Source of the DNA: Pegoplata infirma | Taxonomy: Eukaryota; Arthropoda; Insecta; Diptera; Anthomyiidae | NCBI GenBank assembly: GCA_963921195.1 | Contig: OY992537.1 | Location: 245,154,414-245,218,413 of the forward strand | Reading direction: 5' to 3' | DNA length: 64,000 nt | Notes under the pieces: generated by a model | What the model saw: the letters and a program-made list of their open reading frames with translations, nothing else | Database searches by the model: none | What the model was told of the DNA's origin: nothing | In this document: positions 1-11,146 of the stretch, piece by piece | How the letters are laid out: every line of letters begins with the position of its first letter | How positions within the stretch are numbered: the stretch's first letter is position 1 | Position numbers and translations under genes: made by a program

Positions 1-145
1 GTTGTTCAAAAAAGGACTTAAAATAACTAACAGAAATAGTTGTTTGATATTTTTCATACGAAAACAACTGACTTTGTAGTTGAAAACAACTTACTACTGT
101 AAAATATACAAATAACATGTAGTAACTTACATAATTTTCTAAGTG
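1..145 (-). mobile_element. MITE of the CACTCA-TIR family, cut by window start
   Basis: On the minus strand the sequence starts CACTTAGAAAATTATGTAAG at position 145 and runs off the window at position 1. It matches the element at 51867-52420 in reverse orientation, including the stretch with ACTACATG and the long run reading CAACTACAAAGTCA. It codes for nothing. The assignment rests on shared terminal and internal sequence, both seen directly; the superfamily is not settled. Confidence 0.6.
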
Positions 146-334
146 CGTCAACAAAGTTACCTACTCAAAAATTTTTTCTTTAGTTTTGACAAGCAAGGTT
201 TTTAGTTGAGATGTTACATTTAATGATTCATATTCACAAAAAAAAATTATTCCTATCTGTGACGTCTTTATCATGTTTATAAAAACAGCAAAAATGCGTT
301 TTTTTGCCCTTGATCAAATTGTATGTACATATTA

Positions 335-600
335 TCACAAAAAATTACTTTGTCGAATTTCGTCGATTGTGGGGCAATTATGGTTCGTTTTGGTATAAAA
401 ACTCTTAAACTCTTCCATCTTTAACCCGATCAAACCAAAATATTTTTTTTCAGGGCCAAACTTTAACCCCCCAGCGGCACGGATTAAAATGGTCCGTTTT
501 GGCTTAAAACCTAAAAATAGAGTTTTTAGACCAAAACGAACCATAATTTGCCCGGCAATCGACGAAATTCGACAAAAGTCATTTTTTTGTGATAATACAT
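335..600. repeat. Imperfect inverted repeat (hairpin MITE-like)
   Basis: The left arm (about 345-400: cacaaaaaattac, cgaatttcgtcgattg, caattatggttcgttttgg) pairs with the right arm (about 530-592: ccaaaacgaaccataat, caatcgacgaaattcg, tttttttgtgat). The two arms enclose a short spacer. No coding content is convincing; open frames here are shadows of the palindrome. Confidence 0.6.
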
Positions 601-668
601 AAAATTTGAAAAAAAACGGTAAAAAAACGTATTTTTGTTGTTTTTTGATGACAAAATGAAAAAACTGT

Positions 669-1162
669 GGCTAAAGTGCACTTTACGGGGCACAAATATT
701 TTGACAAAAAAAATATGTCACCCCCTTTAAAATTAAAAAAGAAATAAACTGAAATTAAAATTTAAGGGGGCTGGGCCCCGGTGGACCCACTAGAGCCAAA
801 AAACCGCCCCACCCACAAACATTTGCGTATGGGTACTCAAATGCAAAGGTAATTTGCTCACGATTGCAAATATGTATTTTTTGTATGTATTTAAACAATA
901 TTGTAACCCCTAAATCCGTTTTAGTAACTTTCAGTTCAATAATTAAGACATTCAGTAATTAACAACGTAAAAGGCTTGATACACAAAAAAAAACTTTATT
1001 TATCGAAGCCGCTAAATTAATTTATGGAGTTTGTAATCACTAAGCCCGCCGAATGCCGGCTACGCAGAACAAAATTTTAAGCAATAAAAAAATTTTTTTT
1101 GTGGGCTTTAAAAATCCCCCCCCCCCCAAATATATTTGTGCCCCGTAAAGTGCACTTTTGCC
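669..1162. mobile_element. 494-bp TIR element with near-perfect 8-bp TSD
   Basis: The left terminus GGCTAAAGTGCACTTTACGG matches the reverse complement of the right terminus (GGCAAAAGTGCACTTTACGG), and the similarity continues through GGGCACAAATAT. The flanks are AAAACTGT on the left (661-668) and AAAACTGC on the right (1163-1170), an 8-bp target duplication with one mismatch. An 8-bp TSD is typical of hAT transposons, but the terminal bases do not fit the hAT pattern well, so the class is open. Non-coding. Confidence 0.55.
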
Positions 1163-1170
1163 AAAACTGC

Positions 1171-3522
1171 CATTAAACACGAACTGGTTAATATGCATTT
1201 GAAACTAAAGGCAAAATGTAGCAAAACTGCATTTGCAGTTTTTCATTTACAAATATTTAAAAAATATTTTACAGAATGTATTCCTTTAAAACTTTGAAGT
1301 CCTTTTAAAAGGAAACAAGATCACGAAATGAAAAACTGTAAATGCGGTTTTACTCCATTTGATCTCTACATTCAGACGTATATCATCCGGTTCATGTTTA
1401 ATATTGGCTGTCGGACTGTGTAAATAATATGTAAGTAACATTTTTTTTTGCTTGAGGGGGCACGATTTAAAGTTGTCCGATTTGGCTAAAATTTTTTCTG
1501 AATCAGTTTAAGACCATGTGGCCTAACATTCCTCCCGGGAGATGGTAAATATCCTAAGTTGAAATTTCGCTGCCATCCTAGTGCACATGTCTGTTTGTCA
1601 CAACGAATCTGTTTTCTCTGTGTATGTGCTCTAGTTTAACGTTTATTAAGATTTATTTTTCTTGTGTGAAAAAAGTTTGATTTTGTTGTACGGTGTAAAA
1701 TGTTAGAAATACTGGTTAAAAAAATGAAGGATCAGAAGTGATCACAAAATATTAAGACACTCATTAAATTCAAACAACATTTACAAAGCAAGTGTTTTCA
1801 ATCCGTGTTTTATATTCTTACAATAGAGATACAAAAAGAGTTATGAATATTTTATCATGCCTGTTCCAGAAACATGCTCAAAGCATAATTAGACTGGTTA
1901 AAAGTCCAACACAAAAGTTTTAAAATTGATCATTCGTTTTTATCGTTGTACTTATTTCATTTCATTTTTGACAAAAAAAAACAACTGATTAAAATTGCAG
2001 TCATTGATCCTTATTTTAGGTATTTTGTTGGATTTCTTACCAGCCTCGTATATTTGTATTTATTATGTACATGATGTAATTAAAATAATTTTTAAACATT
2101 TTCTTAAGACTTAATGTATTGCATGCTAGTTTTTTTTTCCAAATATTTGAAAAAAATTCTTATGAGATAATGAGTATTTGATAATCATACATATCTATAT
2201 ACAAAATGTATGCTGGCTACTAAGCAATTTCAATTGACAACAATAAGTGCAATTTTATATGAATATAGTATGTGTGCTTAAAATAATAATTTTTAATTAA
2301 CTGACAAATTCATAATGGAAATTAAAACATTTTGACTTTTTGTTAACGCGTTTAAAAAAGGTCAAATATTCAATAATAAATTTTCAAAATTAAGTTTACT
2401 AAAAATTTATTTCTTCCATTTTTTTTTTTTTAATTTTAAATGGTTTACATATTTTACTAAGATTTTGTTTATTTACTGTTAAAAATATCTTTTTTTTCGA
2501 TTTGCATATTTTTAAGATAAGGTTGAATTTGTTTTTTTTTTATTAACAATCGACATTGGATATTAACTGAAAGCAAAACTGTTGATTTGACCTTTATTTT
2601 CTTCATTGAAGATGCATCAATATTGATTGTAGGGTTCTTACGAACTTGCTAAAAAACATTTAATAAAGAATTTAAAATATCTGCAAGAAAAAACTGCACA
2701 ATATTCACAATAAACTAGGCTATTCAATAAATCTGGTTTTGGTAGTAATCGGCTAAACAAGCAATAAATTTACCGTTGTATTTTTTAAGTTATTCAAATA
2801 AAACATGGTTTTTGCACATACCTCTAAATTTTCTAAGAATTGTTACCTACTAAACACGAATCCATTGTCCGACAAATTTAATGAAATCGATTTTTCAAGA
2901 TAAAGGCCGTTTTATTGTTAGCGGCCCCAGCGCCTCAAAATGTCAAATGTAAGTGTGATATAAATATTTTTTACATATGTAAATTTTATACATATGTATA
3001 CATATGTACATATGTATGTAAATACGATCAAAGATACTCTCTGAAAATATTAAGCAACGTGTTAAGTGTATAAAAAATATGCGAATATGGTTAAAAAAAC
3101 TAAATGGGTTTTCAAATATTTTCTGGAATCTAGATTTTAACTCTAGGTTCTATATTTTGGAGTGTCTTGTTTACATATTGGCTTTGGATAGTCAAATTTG
3201 CAAAAAAAAATCGTTTTATTGCATTGCATTTTTAGAATTGCCAATTTCAGAGGTGTATTTTTTCTCTGTTAACGGTTAACATAGCTCTGTTAACTCAGAT
3301 TGGAAACTCCAGAGTAGAATATGTTTGACTCTGGAGTGGATTAAAAAGGAATAGTCAAATTCAAAAATATGAAAGTGCAAAAGGGAAAGATATAAAATTT
3401 TTTTTTATAGATTGGAGTACTCCAACATTGTGATTGCGGCTTAACTTTTGAAACGATATCGTTCAAATGCAATATCAAACTTCTCAGGACTACAACAAAG
3501 CAAATGTCCTAAGTTTTAGGCA
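1171..3522. other. AT-rich intergenic or intronic DNA, no gene seen
   Basis: No open frame has convincing codon structure. The only structured patch is about 2965-3023, a cluster of tacatatgta palindromes (a short (TACATA)n-like microsatellite). The rest is A/T-run-rich sequence without inverted repeats I could pair. Confidence 0.5.
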
Positions 3523-3873
3523 TACACTGAAAAAAAAGACATAACTAAATTTAAGGAAAAAATGTCTGAAAATTTATCATGAATTTTCCTAAAATTTAGT
3601 TAAATTTAACTTAAAAATGAGAAATTTTCTTAACTGTGAAGAAAAAATTTTAGTTCATTTACTTATAATTAGTTCATAGTTTTCTTTAAATGGATTTTTT
3701 AAATCTTAGGAAAAAAATTCTTACTGCCAAAGAAATTTTCCACAAATCTATGAATCGTATCTTTATTTTTAAGACATATTTCTTAAAAAACAATTTAGTT
3801 CAAGTTTAGTTAAAATTTACTAAAAAAACATCATCGTATTTCTCTTCTTTGAATTGAGGAAGTGTACTTCTTA

Positions 3874-4445
3874 CAAGGGAAGTATCTCAACCCTTATGAA
3901 CCGATTTGCCTGAAACTTAAAATATATATAAAAGAGGCAATTCTAAGGTTGGGGTGTCTCAGCTTATCGGCCATATCGGAGATTTAGGGGTTCAAAACAT
4001 GGGTCAAAAAATGGCGAAAAAACCTTTTTTTGGATTTTACAGCCATTTTTTTTAAGAAACTATATGATGTTTACATATGAGAAGAAAGGGTTTTTTAATG
4101 CCTATCTGATGGTGGCATTCGGCTTCTTTAAATATTTTTTTAGGAAAATGTATAAATTTTGGGGGGTATTTATGTGAAGACATTGACCTACGATATCCAC
4201 ATGAATAAGATATAATCTTTATTAAATTTAAGTCGACACGTATTTTTGCCCTAGACGATATTCCTATTAGTTTGGAAGTTATCGAAATTTTCCCGAAGGT
4301 CCACATGGTTTCATAAGGGGACAACGAAATTTTTAAACACTGATATGGCCGATAAGCCGAGACACCCCAACCTTAAAATCGTCTCTTTAATATATATTTT
4401 AAGTTTCAAGCAAATCGGTTCATATGGGTTGAGATACTTCCCTTG
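3874..4445. mobile_element. Harbinger-like MITE, copy 1 (TTA target)
   Basis: Long terminal inverted repeats start CAAGGGAAGTATCTCAACCC and extend about 100 bp per side (through gaaccgatttgcctgaaactt). The 3-bp duplication TTA lies at 3871-3873 and 4446-4448. The empty site is visible in the sister host element (reading CTTCTTAGAATTT on the complementary strand near 17020). A TWA target duplication is the hallmark of PIF/Harbinger transposons. Further copies are at 20810-21396 and, decayed, at 57568-58090. No transposase is present. Confidence 0.7.
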
Positions 4446-4960
4446 TTAGAATTTAGTTAATGACTTCTGAGAATTTAGTAAATAACTTCTTAGAATTTAG
4501 TTAAAAATTCAAAATGGCGATATCTCGAAAACTAAGCGAGATAGAGCGAAACAGATGAAATTTTCAAAAGAAAGACTACAAAGAAAAATATGGAATAGCC
4601 TAGCTCTGCATATCTGTCGGGGTCTCAAGACCCTAATTTTAGATCTAAAATTTGAAATTCCCGAGATTTTATATATACACATATCTCGGTAAATACTGCC
4701 AACACGAGAAAACGTCCAACGGAATTTTTGTAGCTCTTGACTCGTAGAACACTTCCGCAAAATACCCTAAAACCTTACGATTAATAGTTTTTGAGTTATC
4801 CGGTTTTTAAGATTCTCAAGACCCTATCAGGCCCCTTATTACCGTATCTCAAAAACTAAGCAAGTTAGAGCGAAACGGACACAAGTTTTGGCTCAAAATC
4901 TATGGGGACCCTTAAAGGACCCAACGGGGTCTCGAGTTAATTGGGGTCCGAACCCATGAC

Positions 4961-5262
4961 CAATGGTTCCCAACCTTTGATTCTCGCCCCACTGGGGGGC
5001 AATTTGAAGGTTCCAGGGGGGCAACGAGCAAATTTTCAAGATTTATCAAAATTTACTACAAAAATGTTGTTAATTGTTTAAAATTTTTACTAAAAATTAA
5101 GTTTAAATGCTTATTTTACAAAAACTTTGCTGAACCTGTAGTAATTTTTCATTAGAAACAAAAATTAGAAAAATTAACAAATTTTTCTTGAGTGTAGGGG
5201 GGACAAAGCAATTTTTTTAACTTAAAAGTGGGGCGTGGCGTAAAAAATGTTGGGAACCATTG
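4961..5262. mobile_element. 302-bp TIR element with CAATGGTTCCCAAC ends
   Basis: The 14-bp perfect TIR CAATGGTTCCCAAC is found at both ends. The interior is rich in G-runs near the left end and ends ggggcgtggcg. The end pattern fits the hAT rule (Y-A-R-N-G). The flanks match only 4 of 8 bases, so no TSD is claimed. It interrupts a segment that is continuous in the relative at 16691-17369, which independently supports insertion. Confidence 0.6.
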
Positions 5263-5734
5263 GTCTAGACCCAATCTATTCCTAAAATGTGAAGTATAAA
5301 TTTTCCCATTTTCTAGTTAAAATTGGCTTAAAATTAAATAACTTTGTTTTCCTTATTTTTGGGAAATTTATGAACTAAAACCAGGAAAAAAAAATCTTTG
5401 GAGCCAAATCATTCCCTCTTTTTCTCAAAATTGAGTTAATTTCCCCAGATTTTAGTTCACTTTTTTTTTGAGTGTAGATGGGCAAAATTGGTATTGAGTA
5501 TTTTTTTAAATATTTTATGAATTACTGGTAGTTGAAAAAAATCAAATAAAAGTATATAATATTTGTAATTGAAAAAAAAAACCAAGTACAAGTATATACT
5601 TATATGTACAACCTTATATGTACAAACTTAAATATAGTGAAGGGTATAAAATATAGTGGGAACAGAAAAAAAAAGAAAGCGGTAACGCGTATGTGCGGCG
5701 TGGTACAACTTTCAAACTGTGTTCAATAAAAAAG

Positions 5735-5800
5735 AAGTGAGAGTGTTAAATTCGGCTGTGCCGAATCTTTTATACCCTCCAATATGTCAAAAAATAAAAA
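5735..5800 (-). repeat. mini-me-like repeat terminus
   Basis: This contains the hairpin TTCGGCTGTGCCGAA followed by tataccctcc. The same terminus, with a TTCGGC..GCCGAA hairpin near a taccctcc/ggagggta motif, occurs at 54440-54495, 60725-60775 and 39100-39135. It marks one end of a widespread repeat whose other pieces carry the (GTCY)n proto-microsatellite. The body to the left and right is too decayed to delimit. Confidence 0.45.
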
Positions 5801-6150
5801 TAAATAAAATGCAGGGGCTTTTTTTGGAGGAAGGGGGGGGGGATTGAAAGGGGTCTTTGGTTTGGGTACACTTTTTTTCTCGCGGTAAATGTTTACAAGT
5901 TCATTTATTATCCTTCTTGCACTAAAGTAATACAGTTTTACCATTATTTAAATAAATTTTTCATATCCACGCCCACAAAAGGGGGCGGACCAAAAAAAAA
6001 AAAAACGAAAATTTCTAAACCCCTGGGTCTAACTGAAGGATGTGAATATTCTTTTGACAAAAAAAGTTTCATTTGCTTAATAAAAGTATAAAATATCTTA
6101 TAAAAATGGAGTTTTTTTATAGGTTGGTTTATAGTTCTTCTTTTTCCCCC

Positions 6151-6945
6151 TGCACACATTTGGCCAATCTAGGACGACAAAAATCCAATTTTATTTATAT
6201 TGACTGGAAATTAGGTGACTTCAAAAACAACACGTCCACTTTTTAAAAAATTTTTAATTTTGGTTGTAATTTCTTTAATCTTGGTATATATTCTCTCATG
6301 GACTGTAAATATAATATCACAAAAAAAGAGGGCGGTCAGACAACTGCCACGCCCACTTTTTAAAAATATGTTTAAAAAATATGTAAAAACAAGGTTTACA
6401 TATCGCCCCACTGTAGCCGGCGTCGCAGACGGTCGCAAAAGTTAGCCATTGAAATAAATACTATGGATATTGGTCAATATGTCTGAAAAAGTCCGGCGAC
6501 CAATAGAGACCAAACGCAAAAGTTCTATTCCATCAAAAAAAATAAATATATAATTTTCTTTTCAAAACTTTTTATTATGTTAAAAATTTAATAAAAAATA
6601 TAAAAAATTGTTTAAAAAAAGAAGAAAAGATATGACTTAAAGCCTTTAAATATCCTTTAAAATTACCACAAAAGAGTGTATAAATATATTTTTTTGTTAA
6701 AAAGTTACAACAGTTTAAAATCGACTTAATTAATGCGAAATAATGAACACTACTTTCAGGATTTTACAAGATGCAACTTTATGCACCCACATCTTACTAA
6801 CGAATAGAATTATAGTTCTTATATGAGTATTTCCGTGTTATTAGGAATGTTTTATAATACATACAAACAAATCATAAAAATCGGGGAACTTTTTTTTTGA
6901 TTTTTGTCGTGCTAGATTGGCCAAATGTGGCACTGTGCCCTGGTC
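6151..6945. mobile_element. TIR element, TTTGGCCAATC family, copy 1
   Basis: The left arm reads CACATTTGGCCAATCTAGGA and the right arm, reverse-complemented, reads CACATTTGGCCAATCTAGCA. Both continue into acgacaaaaatc. A second copy spans 22417-22816, whose reversed right arm shares the stretch ending tttatttatattgact, confirming a family. Full ends appear to be CAGTGCCACATTTGGCC; the left end here is slightly degenerate. The two long opposite-strand open frames inside (near 6211-6445) come from symmetry and low complexity and are not genes. Confidence 0.6.
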
Positions 6946-6959
6946 CGATTTTGTCCATC

Positions 6960-7100
6960 TCCGAACTTAACCAGCCTATAACCATTAGACATATTCGTGC
7001 CGAATTTCAGGATTCTAGCTCTTTTATTTTTGACTGTATCGTGTCCACAGACGGACGGACTGACTGACAGACGGACATCGCTAGAATGTCTTAGAATCAC
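6960..7100 (-). repeat. mini-me-like fragment with short (GTCY)n tract
   Basis: This holds a run of gacg/gact repeats (about 7044-7078) followed by gacatcgctagaatgtctta. That is the same core found next to longer (GTCY)n tracts at 54010-54050 and 59621-59693. It is preceded by the family's typical text (cgaatttcaggattctagct). Only five to seven repeat units are visible, so this copy looks short or decayed. Confidence 0.55.
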
Positions 7101-7124
7101 TCACTGATCAATAATATTATTTAA

Positions 7125-7735
7125 ATTTCAAAAATTCAGAACTTCTTTTTAAAATTTTAATTTTTTTTAATCAATAGCCCATATAAAAATCTATAAAAAA
7201 AAACTTTTATTTTAAAGACATTGCTGTGTTTCATTAAATTTGCATAAATAATGAAATAAGGTGTATTTCTATCTGTTCTGAAAATTTGAGAGATGTTTTT
7301 TTGCCTTGTTTTAATTTTTTTAAGATTGCACTATGATAATATAATAAAATAATGAGGTATATAACGTATGCGTATGAGCAATAAAAATAGTTTTTATTGC
7401 TTATACGCATACGTTATATACCCCATATTTGTATGAAATTATCATAGTGCAATCTTTAATTTTTTTCTTCTTTCGAAACAAGGCAAAAAACATCTCTGAA
7501 AATTTTAAGAAGAGCAAGGCTATAAACATCTCTGAAAATTTTAAGAAGAGATGGAAATACAACTAACCTTTTTTTTTTAATTAAAAAAAAAAAATTGTGG
7601 CATGTTGTTTGATAAATGAAGTTTAAATTTCAAAAATTCAGAACTTCTTCTGAAAATTTTTATTTTTTTAATCGATAGCCCATATAAAAATCTATAAAAA
7701 ATGTAATTTTAAAGACATTATTAAATTTGCATAAG
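7125..7735. repeat. Foldback flanked by about 100-bp direct repeats
   Basis: A near-perfect hairpin spans about 7324-7458 (arms include gattgcactatgataat and ataacgtatgcgtat). It lies in a longer imperfect inverted repeat from about 7259 to 7560 (catctctgaaaattt arms). The whole is bracketed by direct repeats starting atttcaaaaattcagaactt at about 7125 and 7625, both continuing through agcccatataaaaatctata. Direct repeats around a palindrome suggest an element duplicated together with flanking sequence. Class unknown, non-coding. Confidence 0.55.
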
Positions 7736-8038
7736 TACTTTTGACAAAACCTAATTTTATTTTTTTATTTACAAGTGTCCTAAGGGTGAGGAATCGAGTC
7801 CGAAATAAAAGTTCTAAAAGCCTAAAGTTTGGCATGAATATGTAGGCTGGTTAAGATCTTGAATGGGCGAAATCGGACCAGAGGGAAAAGTTTCCTCTCA
7901 ATGAACTAAACAAAAAAACATATTCCCAAAATTATTATATTCGAAACTTTAAAATTATTCGTTTAATTGTTTTAACTAATATTAATACCCTAACCTATGC
8001 ATATGCCAGATTGATGATAATACATACAAGCAAATATA

Positions 8039-8346
8039 CACAGAAAAAATTATTGAGAAAAACAATTTGAGTAATCACTTGATTAAATTTTTAAATAAGA
8101 TTTGAGTAATTTTTTAATTGACGCAATTAAAAAAAAAAAATGAGTAAATAATTTAATTCGTGTTTTGAATTCTCATTTAGTTTATAGTTTTTTGTATATG
8201 TATATGAAAGTTTGAAATCATCTTTATGAAATTTTCCTATGTCTTTAAGACATAAATATGTTTGGTAAAGTTTGAAAAAACATTTAAAAAAAAAATGTGA
8301 AACTTTTTTAAACTTTTAAAAAAAATAAATTGATAAATTTTGAGTA
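8039..8346 (+). mobile_element. 5' part of a GAGTAA-family TIR element
   Basis: It begins TA then CACAGAAAAAATTATTGAGA and runs through repeated GAGTAA/ACTCAAA-type words. It stops where a second, near-identical 5' end (cacagaaaaaaatatggag) begins at 8347. It aligns along its length with about 11168-11510 of the following copy. It is therefore a truncated copy arranged head-to-tail with the next one, either by self-insertion or tandem duplication. Confidence 0.55.
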
Positions 8347-8484
8347 CACAGAAAAAAATATGGAGGAAACAAATTTGAGTAGGTTAGGTTAGGTTAGGTT
8401 GTAAGTGGCTGCTGACGTTTTACGTCAACACACGTAGACTCTGAGGTCCATTGTGATACCACGGGACCGTAATAGGTTTCCCTA

Positions 8485-9369
8485 CTAGTCCCTGTCGTTA
8501 AACCATTTTGAGCTTCTTATAAAACTCCTTAGATGTTGAATTTTGACATCCAACAAATCAGAAAGATCGTACAGCTCCCTAGATCCCAGTGAAGCAAGTC
8601 TCTGACCAGAAAGTGCCGGGCAATGGCAAATAAAGTGTTCGATAGTTTCCAACTCCTCTTCATCCATGCAACTTCGGCAAAAGTCATTCGACGGCACATT
8701 TAACCGCTCTGCGTGCTTCCCTATAAGACAGTGTCCGGTAATTATAGAAACCACCGTCGAAATCTCTCCTCTTGGAAGCGATATCAGCTCACTTGTGCGC
8801 CCCTGATTAAGAGAAGGCCAAATCAGTCGTGTTGTCTCACACGTCCATCCATTTGCCCATCTTTGATTAGTCTCCGTCGCAGAACAAAGCCGTAGGTTTT
8901 GCTTGCAAGTTTCTAGAGGCATACCAACACATTCCAATTCTGTTGGAACCTGTAAGGTAGTTCCTAGTCTTGCAAGCTCATCGGCTTTGCAATTCCCTGG
9001 AATGTCTCTGTGCCCTGGGACCCATATGAGTCGTATGTTAAACTGCTTGGCCATCTCATTTAAAGACGTGCGGCAGTTAAGGGCAGATCTTGTTTTCAGA
9101 AACATTGAATCCAGGGACTTGACCGCGGCTTGACTGTCAGTATAGATGTTGACTGCGGTTGTAGACAAGACATTGCAGCTCAACCAGTCAGCCACTTCTT
9201 TTATTGCCAGCATCTCTGCCTGGTAAACACTGCAATGATCTGGCAATCTACGAGCCAGGCTCAACCCAAGCTCTTCCGAATAGACTCCAAAGCCCACTTG
9301 TTCGTGCAGCCTCGATCCATCTGTGTAAAAATTTATGGTAGCTCCACTACCCGGAGTATCCCCATCCAA
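8485..9369 (-). pseudogene. RNase H and C-terminal domain of the same element (frameshifted)
   Basis: This continues the polymerase ORF in a shifted frame. RNase H signatures are seen: FYTDGSRL with the first acidic residue, the YQAEMLAI stretch with the catalytic Glu, TDSQAAVKSL with the third acidic residue, and WVPGHRDIPGNCKADELA with the final acidic residue. It then ends in a Cys/His region (SCMDEEELETIEHFICHCP) typical of the C terminus of RNase H-bearing non-LTR elements. The apparent start is not an ATG; it simply follows the break at about 9360-9400, where one base is gained or lost. All catalytic residues seem intact, which suggests a fairly young copy. Confidence 0.88.
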
Positions 9370-11146
9370 GACTCCCTGGATGGTATCATAGTGGCAAAGT
9401 GGCGCTCAAAGAGGCTCAAAGAGGGAGCACAGTCCACATTTTGTGGTATTGTTATCTTTTTCAAGATCGCGCTATGGCCACAATCACTGCTCCTCCATTG
9501 CAGCGTGCTATTAAGTCGAATTGCCGACGCAGCCGCATACTGCCTACCCAATATGTCCAAGGGTATCAGGTGAAGGAGGATTTCTAATGCAGCCGTAGGT
9601 GTAGTACGAAGAGCACCAGTGATGCACATTGACGCCATTCTCTGTACCTTCGTGATAAAGACAAAGTTCGCTTTTGTTTCCAAAGCAGGCCACCAGACAA
9701 TGATTCCATACAGTAAAATTGGACGCACCACTGCTGTATAGATCCAATGAACGACTTGAGGGCTAAAACCCCATCGTTTTCCAATGGCCCTTTTACAGGA
9801 ATACAAAGCAATCGTTGCTTTTCTCACCCGTTCCTCAATATTACGCCTGAAATTCAGCTTCCTATCTAGAAATACTCCAAGATACTTGGCTCCATCTGAG
9901 AAGGTGATTTCAGTACCGTCCAGAGAAATAGGATCAAAAGCAGGAATCTTATTTTTCCTTGTAAACAAAACAAGCTCTGTTTTACTAGGATTAACTCCTA
10001 GACCACAGTCTCTTGCCCATTTAGACAGATCTTTCAGAGAACCCTGAAGAATGTCCCGCAATGTTGGCAGATGCTTCCCCTTTACCGCTATCGCGACATC
10101 GTCAGCATATGCGATAACATGACAACCACGTGCTTCTAGAGATAGTAGCATTGAATTCAGTGCCAGGTTCCAAAGAAGCGGCGAAAGAACACCTCCTTGT
10201 GGTGTGCCCCTATTGACAAATCGAGATATGACGGACGCTCCCAATTCAGACGTTATACGTCTATTGGCAAGTAGGTTTTCCACCATTAAAACGATTTCAC
10301 GCTTTACTCCCAGACCAGACAATGCCAATATTATCGATTCTGGAATGACATTATTAAAAGCCCCCTCAATATCAAGAAAGGCCACCATAGTGTACTCCTT
10401 TACCGAAAGCGATCTCTCGATGGTACCAACGAGCTCATGAAGAGCTGTTTCCGTTGATCGTCCCTTGCTGTATGCATGTTGCTTTGTCGAAAGCAACCTC
10501 GGGTCAATCACTCTACGCAAATATGAGTCTATCATTCGTTCCATTGTCTTTAACAAAAAAGAAGACAGACTAATTGGTCTGAAATCCTTCGGAGCTGTGT
10601 GGGAACTTTTCCCAGCCTTCGGGATAAATACGACTCTGGTATCCCTCCATTTTAAAGGAATATACGACCAGTTGATGCATGCTGTGTATAGATTATACAG
10701 CAACGGGGCTATATAGTCCAACACTTGCTGCAACTCAGCCGGGATTATACCATCAGGTCCCGGGGATTTATAGGGCCTGAAGCTTTTTATCGCCCAGATT
10801 AATGTTGGCATATTTATTATTTCCGAAGCAATTTCAGATGCTTGGGCGTCAGAACGTTCCAAAGCTTGAAACGGCTTCATGGAATTGCCCGGAAAATGCG
10901 TGTTTAAAAGGAGATCCAGCGACTCTCCACTGGAGGAAGACCACACCCCATTAGGATCTTTCAGGTATCCTAGGGTGCAAGGAGAAGAAGCCAGAACCTT
11001 GCGCAGCCTGGATGCCTCAGAAACGTCTTCTATGTTTCCACAGAAGTTTTTCCAAGAATCACATTTTGCATTTCTGATCATCTTTTTATAACCCTTAAGT
11101 TGCAGCCTGTATGCAGACCAGTCCTCGTCCGCTCTTGAAAATTTAG
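9333..11146 (-). pseudogene. Reverse transcriptase domain of the non-LTR element (5' partial)
   Basis: The frame is open from the truncation point (11146) and reads through to about 9360; the first internal Met is at 11081. The first ~100 residues after that Met are a linker. Next comes the RT palm and fingers: a KSPGPDGI block, the motif PISLSS, the AFLDIEG metal-binding region, the TPQGGVLSPLLWN block, and the catalytic YADD (here YADDVAIAV). The thumb and connection follow (YLGVFLDR, VRPILLYG). The YADD catalytic pair is intact. The product would be an RNA-dependent DNA polymerase that copies element RNA at a nicked chromosomal target. The RNase H part follows in another frame, so one frameshift separates them. 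With no endonuclease and no ORF1 it cannot move by itself. Confidence 0.9.

Larger units (their letters stand above)
3525..5474 (+). mobile_element. TIR element (CACTGAAAAAA family) with two later insertions
   Basis: It begins CACTGAAAAAAAAGACATAA and ends in a T-run followed by GAGTG, with TA on both sides (3523-3524 and 5475-5476), suggesting a TA target. A second copy lies reversed at 16691-17369 (679 bp). Comparing the two shows that this 1950-bp copy carries a Harbinger-like MITE (3874-4445) and a 302-bp TIR element (4961-5262) that the other lacks. It also has about 380 bp near 4512-4890 missing from the other copy. Non-coding. Confidence 0.65.
8382..11146 (-). mobile_element. 5'-truncated non-LTR retrotransposon (RNase H-bearing, LOA/I-like)
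   Basis: This is a 2765-bp insertion on the minus strand, bounded by the 12-bp target duplication CAAATTTGAGTA (8370-8381 and 11147-11158). It lacks ORF1 and the endonuclease domain, as expected from incomplete reverse transcription. Its 3' end (left) finishes in about four AACCT-type units instead of poly(A). It carries reverse transcriptase, then RNase H, then a short 3' UTR (about 8400-8484). The target is a TIR element, so it is younger than that host. Clade placement (RNase H carriers such as I, LOA and relatives) is from domain order and motif style, not from a tree. Confidence 0.9.

Noticed and set aside
4961..5262. An 8-bp TSD for the CAATGG element
   Set aside because: The flanks CCCATGAC and GTCTAGAC match at only four positions; too weak to claim.
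6211..6445. Opposite-strand frames of 75 and 76 residues
   Set aside because: They lie inside a TIR element, overlap each other on both strands, and have no domain or codon support.
9130..10716. Several plus-strand open frames of 75-147 residues
   Set aside because: They are antisense shadows of the reverse transcriptase and RNase H reading frames on the minus strand.
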